Shown one piece after another: positions 39,514 to 47,524 of a DNA stretch of 64,000 nucleotides (within the stretch, counting starts at the first letter, position 1; every line of letters starts with the position of its first letter). The stretch lies in the NCBI GenBank assembly GCA_024195265.1, contig JAJLRJ010000009.1, positions 27,581,710-27,645,709 on the forward strand. The letters are read 5' to 3'. The notes below the pieces were generated by a model. The model ran no database searches. It was not told where the DNA came from and saw only the letters and a list, made by a program, of their open reading frames with translations. Made by a program: the position numbers and the translations under genes. Source of the stretch: Dendrophyllia cribrosa. Taxonomy: Eukaryota; Cnidaria; Anthozoa; Scleractinia; Dendrophylliidae.

Positions 39514-40437
39514 GTAAGTCACTCTATAAGCATAACCGAAGAGTCGATTTCCTTCGCCATAAATGTACACATATCGAGTCTTTAATGCCAATGAAAGCCA
39601 TGCTCTCTGCTCTTAACGATGACCCTACCAGGAACTACCAACAGTTGCAAAGGACGAACAGTAAATCCGAGGTTTCAATGAAATTCAAACCCATAATCTT
39701 TGCTTTAACGGTGGACATACTGTGCTCTACCTAAAGTTGCAAGTTCTAATGGTATTCAAAACCACGGTCCTTGCTCAACAATTCTGAAGTTACTCTTCAA
39801 ACAATGTAGTTTGCAAACAAACAAAGCAACCGAGGAAAATATGAGACTTTACTTGCATTGAAACCGTTTGCTATATCGGTGAAGCTACTGAGACAAGAGA
39901 CCCTCACTAAACCATAGGTAAACTCTGGATTGCATTCTAACTTCCTTGTTCTCGAGAAGACTGTTTATTCAGGTCAGGAAGTTCCAGGTGTCATAATAGC
40001 CAAAAAAGACGCCTCCTGTGACATCGTATGTAGATTTGTCCGAAGCTGGCCTACAAGAGGTAAGTGACTGTATAAGCATAACAGAAGAGTCGATTTTCTT
40101 CGCCATAATTGTAGACATATCGAGTCTTTAATGGCTTTGAAAGCCATGCTCTCTGCTCTTAACGATGACCCTACCGGGAACTACCAACAGTTGCAAAGGA
40201 CGAATAGTAAATCCGAGGTTTCAATGAAATTCAAACCCATAATCTTTGCTTTAACGGTGGACATACTGGTCTCTACCAAAAGTTGCAATTTGTAATTATA
40301 TTCAAAACCATGTTCCTTGCTCAACAATTCTGAAGTTACTCTTCAAAGAATGTAGTTTGCAAACAAACAAAGCAAACGATGAAAAGATGAGACTTTAGTT
40401 GCATTCAAACCGTTTGCTATATCGGTGAAGTTACTGA

Positions 40438-40443
40438 GACATG
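40438..40443 (+). repeat. Polinton target-site duplication, left copy
   Basis: GACATG, repeated at 55032-55037. Removing the element restores the array word CTGAGACATGAGACCCTCAC. Six-bp duplications are standard for Polintons. Confidence 0.95.
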
Positions 40444-40569
40444 AGTAGTGTATAGAGTGGCGGTCAAACACCATTTTTTAAACCCCCTAAATAAGCGGGC
40501 CTCACGCGTTCGGCCCGCTTATTTAGGGGGTTTAAAAAATTGTGTTTGACCGCCACTTTAAACACTACT
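40444..40569. repeat. Nested palindrome at the left Polinton end
   Basis: AGTAGTGTATAGAGTGGCGG at the very end is mirrored by CCGCCACTTTAAACACTACT ending at 40569. The arms also share TTTAAACCCCCTAAATAAGC and GGCCCGC around a short TCACGCGTT-type loop. Each strand of the end can fold into a hairpin of about 58 bp per arm. Confidence 0.9.
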
Positions 40570-40641
40570 CTGGATACCCCTTTCTCAAACCCCGTAAGAG
40601 GGGGCCAAATGCGTTTTTCCTGGCCCCTCCCGTAACGGCAA
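40444..40641 (+). repeat. Polinton left terminal inverted repeat (198 bp)
   Basis: Matches the reverse complement of 54834-55031 along its full length, ending at CCCGTAACGGCAA on this side. The outer 126 bp are themselves a palindrome. Confidence 0.95.
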
Positions 40642-41050
40642 CTGTAATCGCTGCCGTATAGCGAGCGAAGGATGGCAAATTTGTGCTCTTTGTCAAGTTC
40701 ATTGAGCCGTGCGCCAAACTCAGTCATGTCTATATTTAGAGATTACAATTTTTCAATTGGAGGTTTCCCGTGACTTCCGGTATTGTTGTGTAAAGGCCTT
40801 ATTTAGAAAATTACAACTTTTCGAAGCTTCTCGGACATACCGAAGCGCCCCACAAATACCGAAGCGCCCCAACTTTGTTGAAAAACGTTTTTCTGGGGCG
40901 CTTCGAAATTTATTTTTTGAAAAAGTTTTGTGGGGCGCTTCGGAATTTATTTTTTGAAAAAGTTTTTTGGGGGCGCTTCGTTATTTGTGGGGCGCTTCGG
41001 AATTTATGGGCGGGATTTTACCCTCAAGATTTGTAGATTAAAACCTGAAT
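40642..41050. other. Non-coding segment between left TIR and first Polinton gene
   Basis: About 400 bp with no convincing gene. Its distinctive content is the GGGGCGCTTCG repeat cluster at 40841-40999, annotated separately. A minus-strand frame running out of the TIR (40464-40727) is mostly TIR sequence and is not called. Confidence 0.6.
40841..40999. repeat. Six-copy GGGGCGCTTCG iteron-like cluster
   Basis: The 11-mer CGAAGCGCCCC occurs at 40841-40851 and 40860-40870. Its complement GGGGCGCTTCG occurs at 40895-40905, 40932-40942, 40970-40980 and 40989-40999. Several copies are followed by an AATTTATTTTTTGAAAAAGTTTT spacer, so there is also a 37-38 bp repeat period. Two inverted then four direct copies lie between the TIR and the first gene, where an origin-proximal or regulatory protein-binding array could sit. 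Function is inferred. Confidence 0.75.
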
Positions 41051-41737
41051 TTAATCTCTCAAATCGGACTTGGATGCTGCGGTGAGAAGACTTATCTTTT
41101 TTTGAAACTCTTGTTTGACTTCCTTGCGAAGTTCGTTTTTGAGTTTCTCGAGGTCTGGCGCTTGTGTTTGAGTGCCAACGTTTTTTTTAGCCTTAACACC
41201 ATCCCTGATTGCAGCTTTGAGTTCGTGATATTTTTCCACCTCACGAGTAATTATGGTGCATTCTGCATCACTGATAATCTTGTCTTCCAGAGCCTTTGAG
41301 ACCAGTTCATAGACAGAGTTGCGTTTAGCCAGGGCCAGTGTGTAGATATTCTCGTGTTTGGTCACTTTTCGCTCTAATCGCTTGTTAGCAGCTGTAAAAA
41401 CAACAGAGGACAGCCCACAGAGGGTCGCGACGCCCGCAAGGGCTGGACTTGCAACAATTCCGAACCCAGTCAATGCAGTGGCAAGGGCTCCTGATGACAA
41501 CCAAACAGAAAGCGACCCAAGGCCAACCGCCGAGTAATGAACTAAGGCTTGGGTTCGTTTATATTTCTTTGCGACTTGTCTGTAATGCTCGGCTTCGTCA
41601 GACAACTCTTTAAGCAAGTCAGAGATCTTTTGGAGCCGGAAGTCTTCTGCATTGATTTGAGCGATCTCACGCATAGGGTATAGCTGTTGTGTCTCGCTGT
41701 ACTCGGGGGCCGATGGAAGCACATTGGCAGAACTCAT
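41051..41737 (-). CDS. Polinton hydrophobic/coiled-coil protein, unknown function (228 aa)
   Basis: An intact reading frame with its ATG preceded by TATATAC (41745-41751) and a CCCACGCC leader, the start signature of this element. Residues 30-63 are charged and probably helical. Residues 65-115 form a long glycine/alanine/serine-rich hydrophobic stretch, perhaps two membrane segments (VGLGSLSVWL...GVATLCGLS). From 116 on the protein is charged with a likely coiled coil to the end (LEKLKNELRKEVKQ). I do not recognise a named family. From its company it is likely a virion or membrane-associated protein of the element. It lies 23 bp downstream of the minor capsid gene in the same orientation. 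Confidence 0.75.
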   Translation of the reverse strand: MSSANVLPSAPEYSETQQLYPMREIAQINAEDFRLQKISDLLKELSDEAEHYRQVAKKYKRTQALVHYSAVGLGSLSVWLSSGALATALTGFGIVASPALAGVATLCGLSSVVFTAANKRLERKVTKHENIYTLALAKRNSVYELVSKALEDKIISDAECTIITREVEKYHELKAAIRDGVKAKKNVGTQTQAPDLEKLKNELRKEVKQEFQKKISLLTAASKSDLRD

Positions 41738-41760
41738 GGCGTGGGTATATATATGATTTT

Positions 41761-42429
41761 TTAATTTATCTCGATTTCAAATTCCAAAGGCGCGCCATTG
41801 AAGTTGAAGAGGTCGTTGTTCTCATCCCTAACTGACAGTGTGATAGAGTTAACAAATTCGCCAGATGAGACGTCGCGCAAGACGTTCTGTTGTGTTGGTT
41901 GGTAATGAACCTTTTCAAATGATTTCCCACGAATGTCGAAGCGCGCCAACACACTCGAAGGCTTACCGTTGAGGAGGTTTTGTTCTTTATCAACCAGATC
42001 ACAGTGGATGAAGTAAGTGCTTGGTGCCCTTAAACGCTTGACAAAGGTTATTGGTAATAATACAGGGTTTATGCCAAGCAATTCTGCCATATTGCTACTA
42101 AACTTCACCCTGCTATTATTATATATGATCATGGCTCCGAGTGGTGTGTTTGTCTTAATTGTTAGATTTAAATTTCTGAAATTGGTTTTTAGGCCTTCAA
42201 ACTCTTTCGCTAAACTCTCAATAGTGTAATGCCCTTGAAGTAAGTTCACTTCGTGTGATGAACCATTAGGGGGAGGCTCTGTTGTTGAAATCTTTGCTTC
42301 TTCTTTCAAATTATGCCACGAGTTGAAAATTGAGCAAGAGACAAGCCGGATATAACTCGGTTTCGGCAGTGGGTGATCGAAGTAGATCGTGTGAGGGTTC
42401 GAAGACGTGACGATTGTTAACACAACCAT
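41761..42429 (-). CDS. mCP: Minor capsid protein (penton-like, single jelly roll), 222 aa
   Basis: An intact frame starting at the ATG 8 bases after TATATAC on the minus strand. A beta-rich protein with a C-terminal segment characteristic of Polinton minor capsid (penton) proteins: YFIHCDLVDKEQNLLNG, then SVLARFDIRG, a YQPTQQN turn and a final DENNDLFNFNGAPLEFEIEI strand pair. In Polinton and adintovirus particles this protein forms the pentamers at the twelve vertices, partnering the double-jelly-roll major capsid protein encoded at 45068-46318. The length fits the family. It starts 49 bp from the divergent gene at 42479 and shares its control region. Assignment rests on the motif pattern; a structure prediction would settle it. 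Confidence 0.75.
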   Translation of the reverse strand: MVVLTIVTSSNPHTIYFDHPLPKPSYIRLVSCSIFNSWHNLKEEAKISTTEPPPNGSSHEVNLLQGHYTIESLAKEFEGLKTNFRNLNLTIKTNTPLGAMIIYNNSRVKFSSNMAELLGINPVLLPITFVKRLRAPSTYFIHCDLVDKEQNLLNGKPSSVLARFDIRGKSFEKVHYQPTQQNVLRDVSSGEFVNSITLSVRDENNDLFNFNGAPLEFEIEIN

Positions 42430-42478
42430 GATTGTTGTATATATAATTACTTTTTAAAATATAATTATATATACAATC
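42430..42478. promoter_or_regulatory. Divergent promoter between minor capsid gene and tail-anchored protein gene
   Basis: A 49-bp AT-only-like spacer with TATATAC in both orientations: 42437-42443 (minus) and 42468-42474 (plus), each 4-8 bp from its ATG. The spacer is nearly symmetrical (GATTGTTGTATATATAATTA against TAATTATATATACAATC). Confidence 0.65.
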
Positions 42479-43571
42479 ATGTTTGGCGGACGGCCTGGTG
42501 GATTTAATCCTAATTCAAATCTTGGTATAAACATCGGCGGCCACAATTACGGACCCCCACCCCCTTTTTATTCGCCTCCAAACGCCTATACTCATGTAAA
42601 GCCAAAGCCATCACCCCCTAATCCTGAAATTGCTTAGTTGAATTCGCCGGAGGCTGCCAAGCTCTATGCCGCGGCCAAGGCCAAGGCGATCTCAGACTTC
42701 AAAAAGCGTTACCCTCGCGCCGATCTCTACTGATTACACTTATCCAGACTCTGATCTAGCCCTGTTCGATGATGAGCGCGTCATTGACAGAAAAGACTCA
42801 AATTATAAAGCCAATGGAATAACTTTTGTCCGCAACGACCAAGGGGCGGACACCCAGTTCGAGCACTTTGTACCTAATTACGCAAAGGGGCTAACACAGC
42901 CAGGGCTCGCCCGTATGAACCAATCAATCGAGGCCTTTGTGTACTGCATTCTTGGTTCACAGGCCAAAACCCGCAGCAGCATCATTGGAAGAGGAGGCCG
43001 GGCTTTCGAAACGCAGAGAGTCTTCCTCACCCATCTAGAGGAGGCCATTATACTGAACGACATCGCAACAAGCGTTCAGCGTTACCAGCTTGCCATCCAA
43101 GCAACGAAAGTGCGCTTAGACTTTGCGACAGCACCCGGAAGCTGGCTCATGCCCTCGCGCATGATTATCAACACAGAGAGCGTGGTCGGGTATAACAACA
43201 ATCTGCAGGAGGCAACGCAAGGGATGAAGCTGGGTGTGAACAGTGGTGTTAATCTGGGCACAAAAAAAGCCTCCCTTCGCCACATGGACGGTGGCCCGAC
43301 AAAGATTAATCCACCAAACAGCCACCCATCAAACCCGATACATAAACAGGCCACACAGGCACAGGGCATCGCCACACCCACACCCACACCCACACCCACA
43401 CCCACACCCACACCCACACCCACACCAACACCACAACCAGCCCCAACACCCGCACCCTCACCCACGCCCACACCAGCACCAGACCCACAGCCCGACCCGC
43501 ATCACGTAAACAAGACACTCATTGCTGTGGGTGCGATTGCTTTGGGAGGGCTTCTCGTTTGGTTGAGATAA
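42479..43571 (+). pseudogene. Broken proline-rich, tail-anchored Polinton protein gene
   Basis: I read this as one gene with two lesions. The ATG at 42479 follows TATATAC and opens a Gly/Pro-rich N-terminus of 52 codons (MFGGRPGGFNPN...). It is halted by TAG at 42635-42637, after which the same frame stays open for 31 protein-like codons (SPEAAKLYAAAKAKAI...) to TGA at 42731. About there the coding sense continues one frame over (TDYTYPDSDLALFD...) to the stop at 43569. The rest has a conserved-looking globular part, a (TP)n linker from CACACC repeats (43373-43430) and a C-terminal membrane anchor (TLIAVGAIALGGLLVWL). The alternative is two genes, with the second starting at 42666. Against that, that start lacks the TATATAC signal and its first 20 codons are arginine-rich overlap. 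Function unknown; possibly a virion membrane or fibre component. Confidence 0.6.
43373..43430 (+). repeat. (CACACC)n microsatellite encoding a Thr-Pro linker
   Basis: About nine tandem CACACC units inside the tail-anchored protein gene, read as TPTP. In-frame hexamers change only the linker length. Confidence 0.9.
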
Positions 43572-43577
43572 GTGTGT

Positions 43578-45018
43578 TCAAGACTTTGCCCGCTTGGTGA
43601 TCCTTTCAATAAGGAAGGCCACCACCGCAAGGATGAGCAGCCAGGCGTGTTCACCCAGAAAGGAGATGACCGACCCAGCCGCTTTGAAGATGAAGCTCAC
43701 AATTGAGCCAATGAGGCCAGTCAAGGCGCTGGCTGCCTTTTTGGCAAGCTCTTTAAGCCCATTGCCAATAGCCTTGGTGGCCTTTGCCAGGCCGTTCAAG
43801 GTGGCGAGTACCACAGCGCTGATGGTGATGCCAGCTGCCAGAACAATCGCTTGCAGGGTCCATCCGTATTTCTTGAAGATTTCTCTGACTCTCTCTCTCA
43901 AAGACATGCCTCTTTCCCGCACCTCAACCTGTGTTCTGAGCCTTGCCAGTTCTTCTTCTCGTTCAGTAACCCGGTCTTCCGCGGCTTCTCTTTCAGAGGG
44001 AGACGTGTTCTCATCCTCTATGACGCGCTTGTCTTCAGCGTTCTGCCGTTCAAGCTCGGCTTCTCTTTCGTTTAGCTCATCAAGGGATTTAGTTGAGTTT
44101 AGCCCTGCTTCAAGTTCATTTCTTTCTCTTGTTTTCTCAGAAAGGCGTGTTCTTATTTTGTCCGCCTTTGCCTGTTCTTGGGTTCGTTGTTTTTGTATTT
44201 TTTGCAGGGCCCCTAATTCTTTTTTCTGGTTTTCAAAATCTCGTTGAAGATTCTTTTTTCAACAGTTTTAGGCGGTCTATCTCGGCTTGATTTTCAACGC
44301 TTGAACCGTGTTCCTGCTCCAGAGCCTCCACCCTCGCTTGAGTTTGCTCAATTCTGTTTCTGAGGTTTTGCACCTCATTTGTTGCTTGTTGTTGTTCCAC
44401 AGCAACCCTTTCATTCTCCTTCCGTTGTTTTTCTGCCTCCTTCAATCTTTGTCTTTCTTCCCTTATTGATGCATTCTCTTCAGAGACAAGCTCTTCAGCG
44501 CTTGGGCCAAGAGATGTTTTGAACTTGTCTGTGAACGATTCAAGAAAGCTCCCATCTTGCTTGAAAATAAGAGATTCGCCGCCCTTTGGCCCAAAGGAAA
44601 CTATTTTGCCATCATTTGCTGGTTTCCTACCAAAAACAATTGGGCCTAAGTTCTGGATGTTTACTTTTGGAAACTTCTTTTTGATCCAGTCCATGGCTTT
44701 ATCGACCATCTCTGCTTTATCAGTTGCGTCTGAGAAGTCACTAAGAAGAGGGACGGTTTCAGGGTCACCTGGCAACCCACTTTCTTCTCTAGGCAATGTA
44801 TGCATTGCAATATGCTCGCCAGGACGATATGGGGTGGATGCACCGCCTGGTTCAAAGGGTTGCGTGGTGTCTTGGGTCCATCGGCGGCGTTCTTCTTCTG
44901 ACATTTGATTCCACATAACTTCAACCTCGTCATCGTCATCGCCGTCATCTCCTGTGTCTGGGATGGGGGTTACCTCAGTTGTCTCAGTTGGATCGTAGTC
45001 GACTCCGCCTGTTGCCAT
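43578..45018 (-). pseudogene. Long coiled-coil Polinton protein with C-terminal hydrophobic helices, one frameshift
   Basis: The start ATG at 45018 lies 5 bases after TATATAC and CCACG; a longer upstream frame exists but would read through the promoter. The N-terminus is acidic (DTGDDGDDDDEVEV), followed by a folded-looking part to about residue 170 and then a long charged coiled coil (EERQRLKEAEKQRKENERVA and on). The frame ends at 44233, but the other frame continues the same heptad-like sequence from the T6 run at 44254-44259 to the stop at 43578. It finishes with two or three hydrophobic helices (IVLAAGITISAVVLATL; AWLLILAVVAFLI). A single extra base in that A6/T6 run explains both halves (1441 bp; about 479 residues if uninterrupted). 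Function unknown. Confidence 0.7.
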
Positions 45019-45067
45019 CGTGGGTATATAAATATAAAATATAAATTTAAAAACACAAATATATACC
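45019..45067. promoter_or_regulatory. Divergent promoter between coiled-coil gene and major capsid gene
   Basis: A 49-bp AT-rich spacer, the same length as the one at 42430-42478. It has TATATAC on the minus strand (45024-45030) and on the plus strand (45060-45066), next to each ATG. Confidence 0.65.
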
Positions 45068-46318
45068 ATGGCTGTGCAACCGAATCTACTTCCATCTCAC
45101 AGTGAAAAGACACTGGGCGCCATGAGGGCAGAGCGAACCGTCAAGCGCATCACATTCAACCCCTCTGAGGCCAATCCTGGCGAGACACTGTACGTCTCGG
45201 TGCCTAAGCTGGGCGAGCACGATGTCATTGTGTCCGACTCACTTGCACTGGTGTTTAACATCAACCTAGCCGGCGGCCACGCTAACAACTATCTCGTGCA
45301 AAATGTTTCTCGGGCCTTGGTGGACAGGTTCGTTGCAAAGTTTGCCGCCACCACTGTCCAGGACACGGTTGGGTACGACATCTACAAGATCTTCGAAGAC
45401 CTATTCAAATCAATCGATGAGCGGGATAACATGCTTATGGAGGGCATCCAGAGTGTCGATTTGTGTAAGATTCGCTCTGGTTCTACTGATAAGAAGACCT
45501 CCAGCGTGGATGCAGAGAACAAGCTGGAGACAATATACAAGAATAAGTATCGCATCAAACTGGATCACCAAATCTTAACTGATCACGGGATCATATACCC
45601 TCAAACCCTGTATAACGATCTGGTCTTCGAACTAACCCTCGCCCCCGCAAACCAAGTTGTCCGGGGCTCAGACACAAGCAAGCTCGTGTACAAGTTGGAA
45701 AACATCCAGCTGGAGTATGAGACGATCAGAAGTAAGACTCTGGCCGACGAAGCAACAAGCGCTTACACTAGCGGTAAGGAGTTCGCTTATGACCTGGTAA
45801 TGCGAGATCGGATTCATCCCTTCACAAAAGGCGTTGACACTCGGATGAATCTTCGGGTTAACCCACAGCGCCGGTCTCTCAAGGGCATCCTCTTGCTGTT
45901 CATCAATCCCTATGTAGCGGGTGCCAGGGACTCTGAGAGCTATTTCAACCCCGATATCACCAAAGTGAAGGTCACAGTCAACGGGGTCCCAAACAGGATC
46001 TACAACGAGGGCATCAGTGGCACTGACATGTGGAGAGAGATAACCCGGCATTTTACCCCACACACGAACGGCAGGCCCAACATGAACTTGACCAAATATC
46101 TCACAGGCAACAAGTTTGGTCTCTGGATTGACCTGCGGTCCATGGCAGACACAGCCCTGCACGGCAACGGCCAACGGCTCGTCAACACACAGGATGGAGT
46201 GCAACTCGAGATCGAACGAGACGGCAAAGGCTCGGGAAACGCACTCTGCCATATCTTCACCATCTCAGACTCACAGATGAACATCCAGGGCAAGCAGCTG
46301 GAATCTGTACAGTACTAA
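45068..46318 (+). CDS. MCP: Major capsid protein (double jelly roll hexon), 416 aa
   Basis: An intact frame starting at ACC-ATG directly after TATATAC. Length, beta-rich composition and the C-terminus (HIFTISDSQMNIQGKQLESV, ending in Tyr) fit the hexon-like major capsid proteins of cnidarian Polintons. So does its position just upstream of the packaging ATPase. The double-jelly-roll protein forms pseudo-hexameric capsomers. Recognisable parts include an N-terminal strand region (TFNPSEANPGETLYVSVPKL), a middle section with YPQTLYNDLVFELTLAP between the two rolls, and the second roll with LRVNPQRRSLKGILLLF. No stops or frameshifts, in contrast to the neighbouring ATPase. The assignment is by family resemblance and synteny. 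Confidence 0.82.
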   Translation: MAVQPNLLPSHSEKTLGAMRAERTVKRITFNPSEANPGETLYVSVPKLGEHDVIVSDSLALVFNINLAGGHANNYLVQNVSRALVDRFVAKFAATTVQDTVGYDIYKIFEDLFKSIDERDNMLMEGIQSVDLCKIRSGSTDKKTSSVDAENKLETIYKNKYRIKLDHQILTDHGIIYPQTLYNDLVFELTLAPANQVVRGSDTSKLVYKLENIQLEYETIRSKTLADEATSAYTSGKEFAYDLVMRDRIHPFTKGVDTRMNLRVNPQRRSLKGILLLFINPYVAGARDSESYFNPDITKVKVTVNGVPNRIYNEGISGTDMWREITRHFTPHTNGRPNMNLTKYLTGNKFGLWIDLRSMADTALHGNGQRLVNTQDGVQLEIERDGKGSGNALCHIFTISDSQMNIQGKQLESVQY

Positions 46319-46415
46319 GTAAACGCAACGCGCACGCACAAGCACACAACACGCAATGCGCACGCAACGCACGCAAATGAATAACACACGAACATATTAT
46401 ATACCCACCAGCCCC

Positions 46416-47159
46416 ATGGCCACAAACAAGATCAACTTCTATGCCAAGCCGGCTCCCCTGCCATCCACCAGAACTCTATCACACAATGAAATACTAAGAC
46501 TTCTGGCAAAGGCCCCCTCCCCACCAGTTTACAAACCAACTAATACAGCGGCTGGTTATGGACCCAAGAAAGCTGCCATTCAACGCTCTAATCGTGGGCC
46601 TCACTAACTCTGGCAAGACACAGTATCTTCTCTCCCAACTGCGAGGCCCTTTAGGGGTTGTTTTGATTACATCGTTTTATTCTGCCCCACATTTGTCAAG
46701 AACAAGACATACGATGGCTTCGTGGACCGCGATCCGCACATCTTCGTGATTGTCTGCCAACAGCATGAGATTGAAGCCTGGTTGAAGCTGGCGAGCTTCT
46801 TTTTCACATGCACCAACACTTTATTCATTCTCGACGACTGCGCCGCCTCCAAAGATGTCAAAGGCCGCACGAGTCAGCTGGTCAATCTGGGGTTCAGCGC
46901 AAGGCATGACGGCATATCTGTGTGGGTCTTGACCCAGCAGATCACCAGCATTGCCAAGCCATATCGTGAAAATGTCGCAGCGATCGTGCTCTTTTACACG
47001 CCATCCAGCAAGACCACCAAGGCCATCTTCGAAGACTATGCCGGCGAGCTCTTCCATGAGGAGTACAAAGAGCTTATTGCAAGGCTCAAATCCCGCAAGT
47101 TCTCCCACCTGGTTTTCTCCCTTCGGCACCCGTATGGAATTGAGTACAGGCACACATAG
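46416..47159 (+). pseudogene. ATP: Genome-packaging ATPase (FtsK/HerA, A32-like) with two frameshifts
   Basis: The start at 46416 is preceded by TATATAC (46398-46404). Three frames hold successive parts of one protein. Frame 1 runs to about 46566 (NKINFYAKPAPLP...). Frame 2 holds LPFNALIVGLTNSGKTQYLL with the Walker A P-loop GLTNSGKT (46597-46620). Frame 3 from about 46650 has the Walker B strand LFILDD (46821-46838), a downstream sensor-like WVLTQQ and the C-terminal HPYGIEYR to the stop at 47157. The shifts lie near the AAGAAAG at 46566-46572 and the CCC at 46647-46649. They are opposite in sign, so the total length (744 bp, about 247 residues) stays in frame and fits the family. In the virus this motor would pump DNA into capsids. 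As assembled it is inactive; uncorrected homopolymer errors are the alternative. Confidence 0.85.
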
Positions 47160-47252
47160 GCACCCCACGCACAAACACACACAAATATATAAACACACAC
47201 CCACACAGGCACCCGTATGGAATTGAGTACAAATACACACACAAATATATAC
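47124..47252 (+). repeat. Direct duplication of the ATPase 3' end and TATATA segment
   Basis: GGCACCCGTATGGAATTGAG occurs at the ATPase C-terminus (about 47125) and again about 84 bp later (about 47209). In both copies it is followed by CACACACAAATATATA. The second copy supplies the TATATAC in front of the next gene. It looks like a local tandem duplication that created or duplicated a promoter. Confidence 0.75.
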
Positions 47253-47253
47253 C

Positions 47254-47499
47254 ATGGCCATGAATGCGCCAACCAGCCTACACAAGCTGTGTGTGCTTTC
47301 ACAGCTTTTGGATGAATTGCACAAACACACAATTGATGCGCAAAACAAAATTATCAAAGCCGCTGGCGAGGAAGATCTGCGCCTCATGCTTCTCAACAGA
47401 TATCCATTGCGGCTGAATTCTATGCCAGACACCACGGCGGGGCTTATACGCGAGCTTGAAACCCTTTTGCCAGACATCAAGAGAATTATTGAAAAATAA
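47254..47499 (+). CDS. Small helical Polinton protein, unknown (81 aa)
   Basis: The ATG is immediately preceded by TATATACC (47246-47253). It is a short, mainly helical, charged protein (LLDELHKHTIDAQNKIIKAA, then a RELETLLPDIKRIIEK tail) without membrane segments or a recognised domain. It follows the ATPase by 94 bp and precedes the next gene by 25 bp on the same strand. Reality is supported by the start signature and by tight packing between neighbours. Function unknown. Confidence 0.6.
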   Translation: MAMNAPTSLHKLCVLSQLLDELHKHTIDAQNKIIKAAGEEDLRLMLLNRYPLRLNSMPDTTAGLIRELETLLPDIKRIIEK

Positions 47500-47524
47500 A
47501 AAACAAACACATATGTATACCCTG

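Larger units (their letters stand above)
28691..40437. repeat. Tandem array, family B (about 545-bp units), left block
   Basis: From about 28690 the units switch to a diverged family with a longer period. They carry GAGGAAAAGATGAGACTTTA, GAGACAAGAGACCCTCAC, CATAACAGAAGAGTCGATTT and AACGATGACCCTACCGGGAA in place of the A-family equivalents. Units are mosaics: the unit starting at 28701 is nearly identical to that at 30884, and the unit near 30340-30880 to that near 31980-32520. The block is split by the LINE fragment at 37445-38709 and ends at the Polinton. A 21-bp local insertion sits at about 35735-35760. Confidence 0.92.

Noticed and set aside
40464..40727. 87-codon minus-strand frame leaving the left Polinton TIR, and its counterpart at 54655-55011
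   Set aside because: Most of each frame is inverted-repeat sequence appearing in both ends in unrelated contexts. It crosses the palindrome and lacks the TATATAC start signature.
43594..44247. 217-codon plus-strand serine-rich frame
   Set aside because: Complement of the coiled-coil gene; the Ser/Phe-rich composition is what an antisense Glu/Lys/Arg coiled coil gives.
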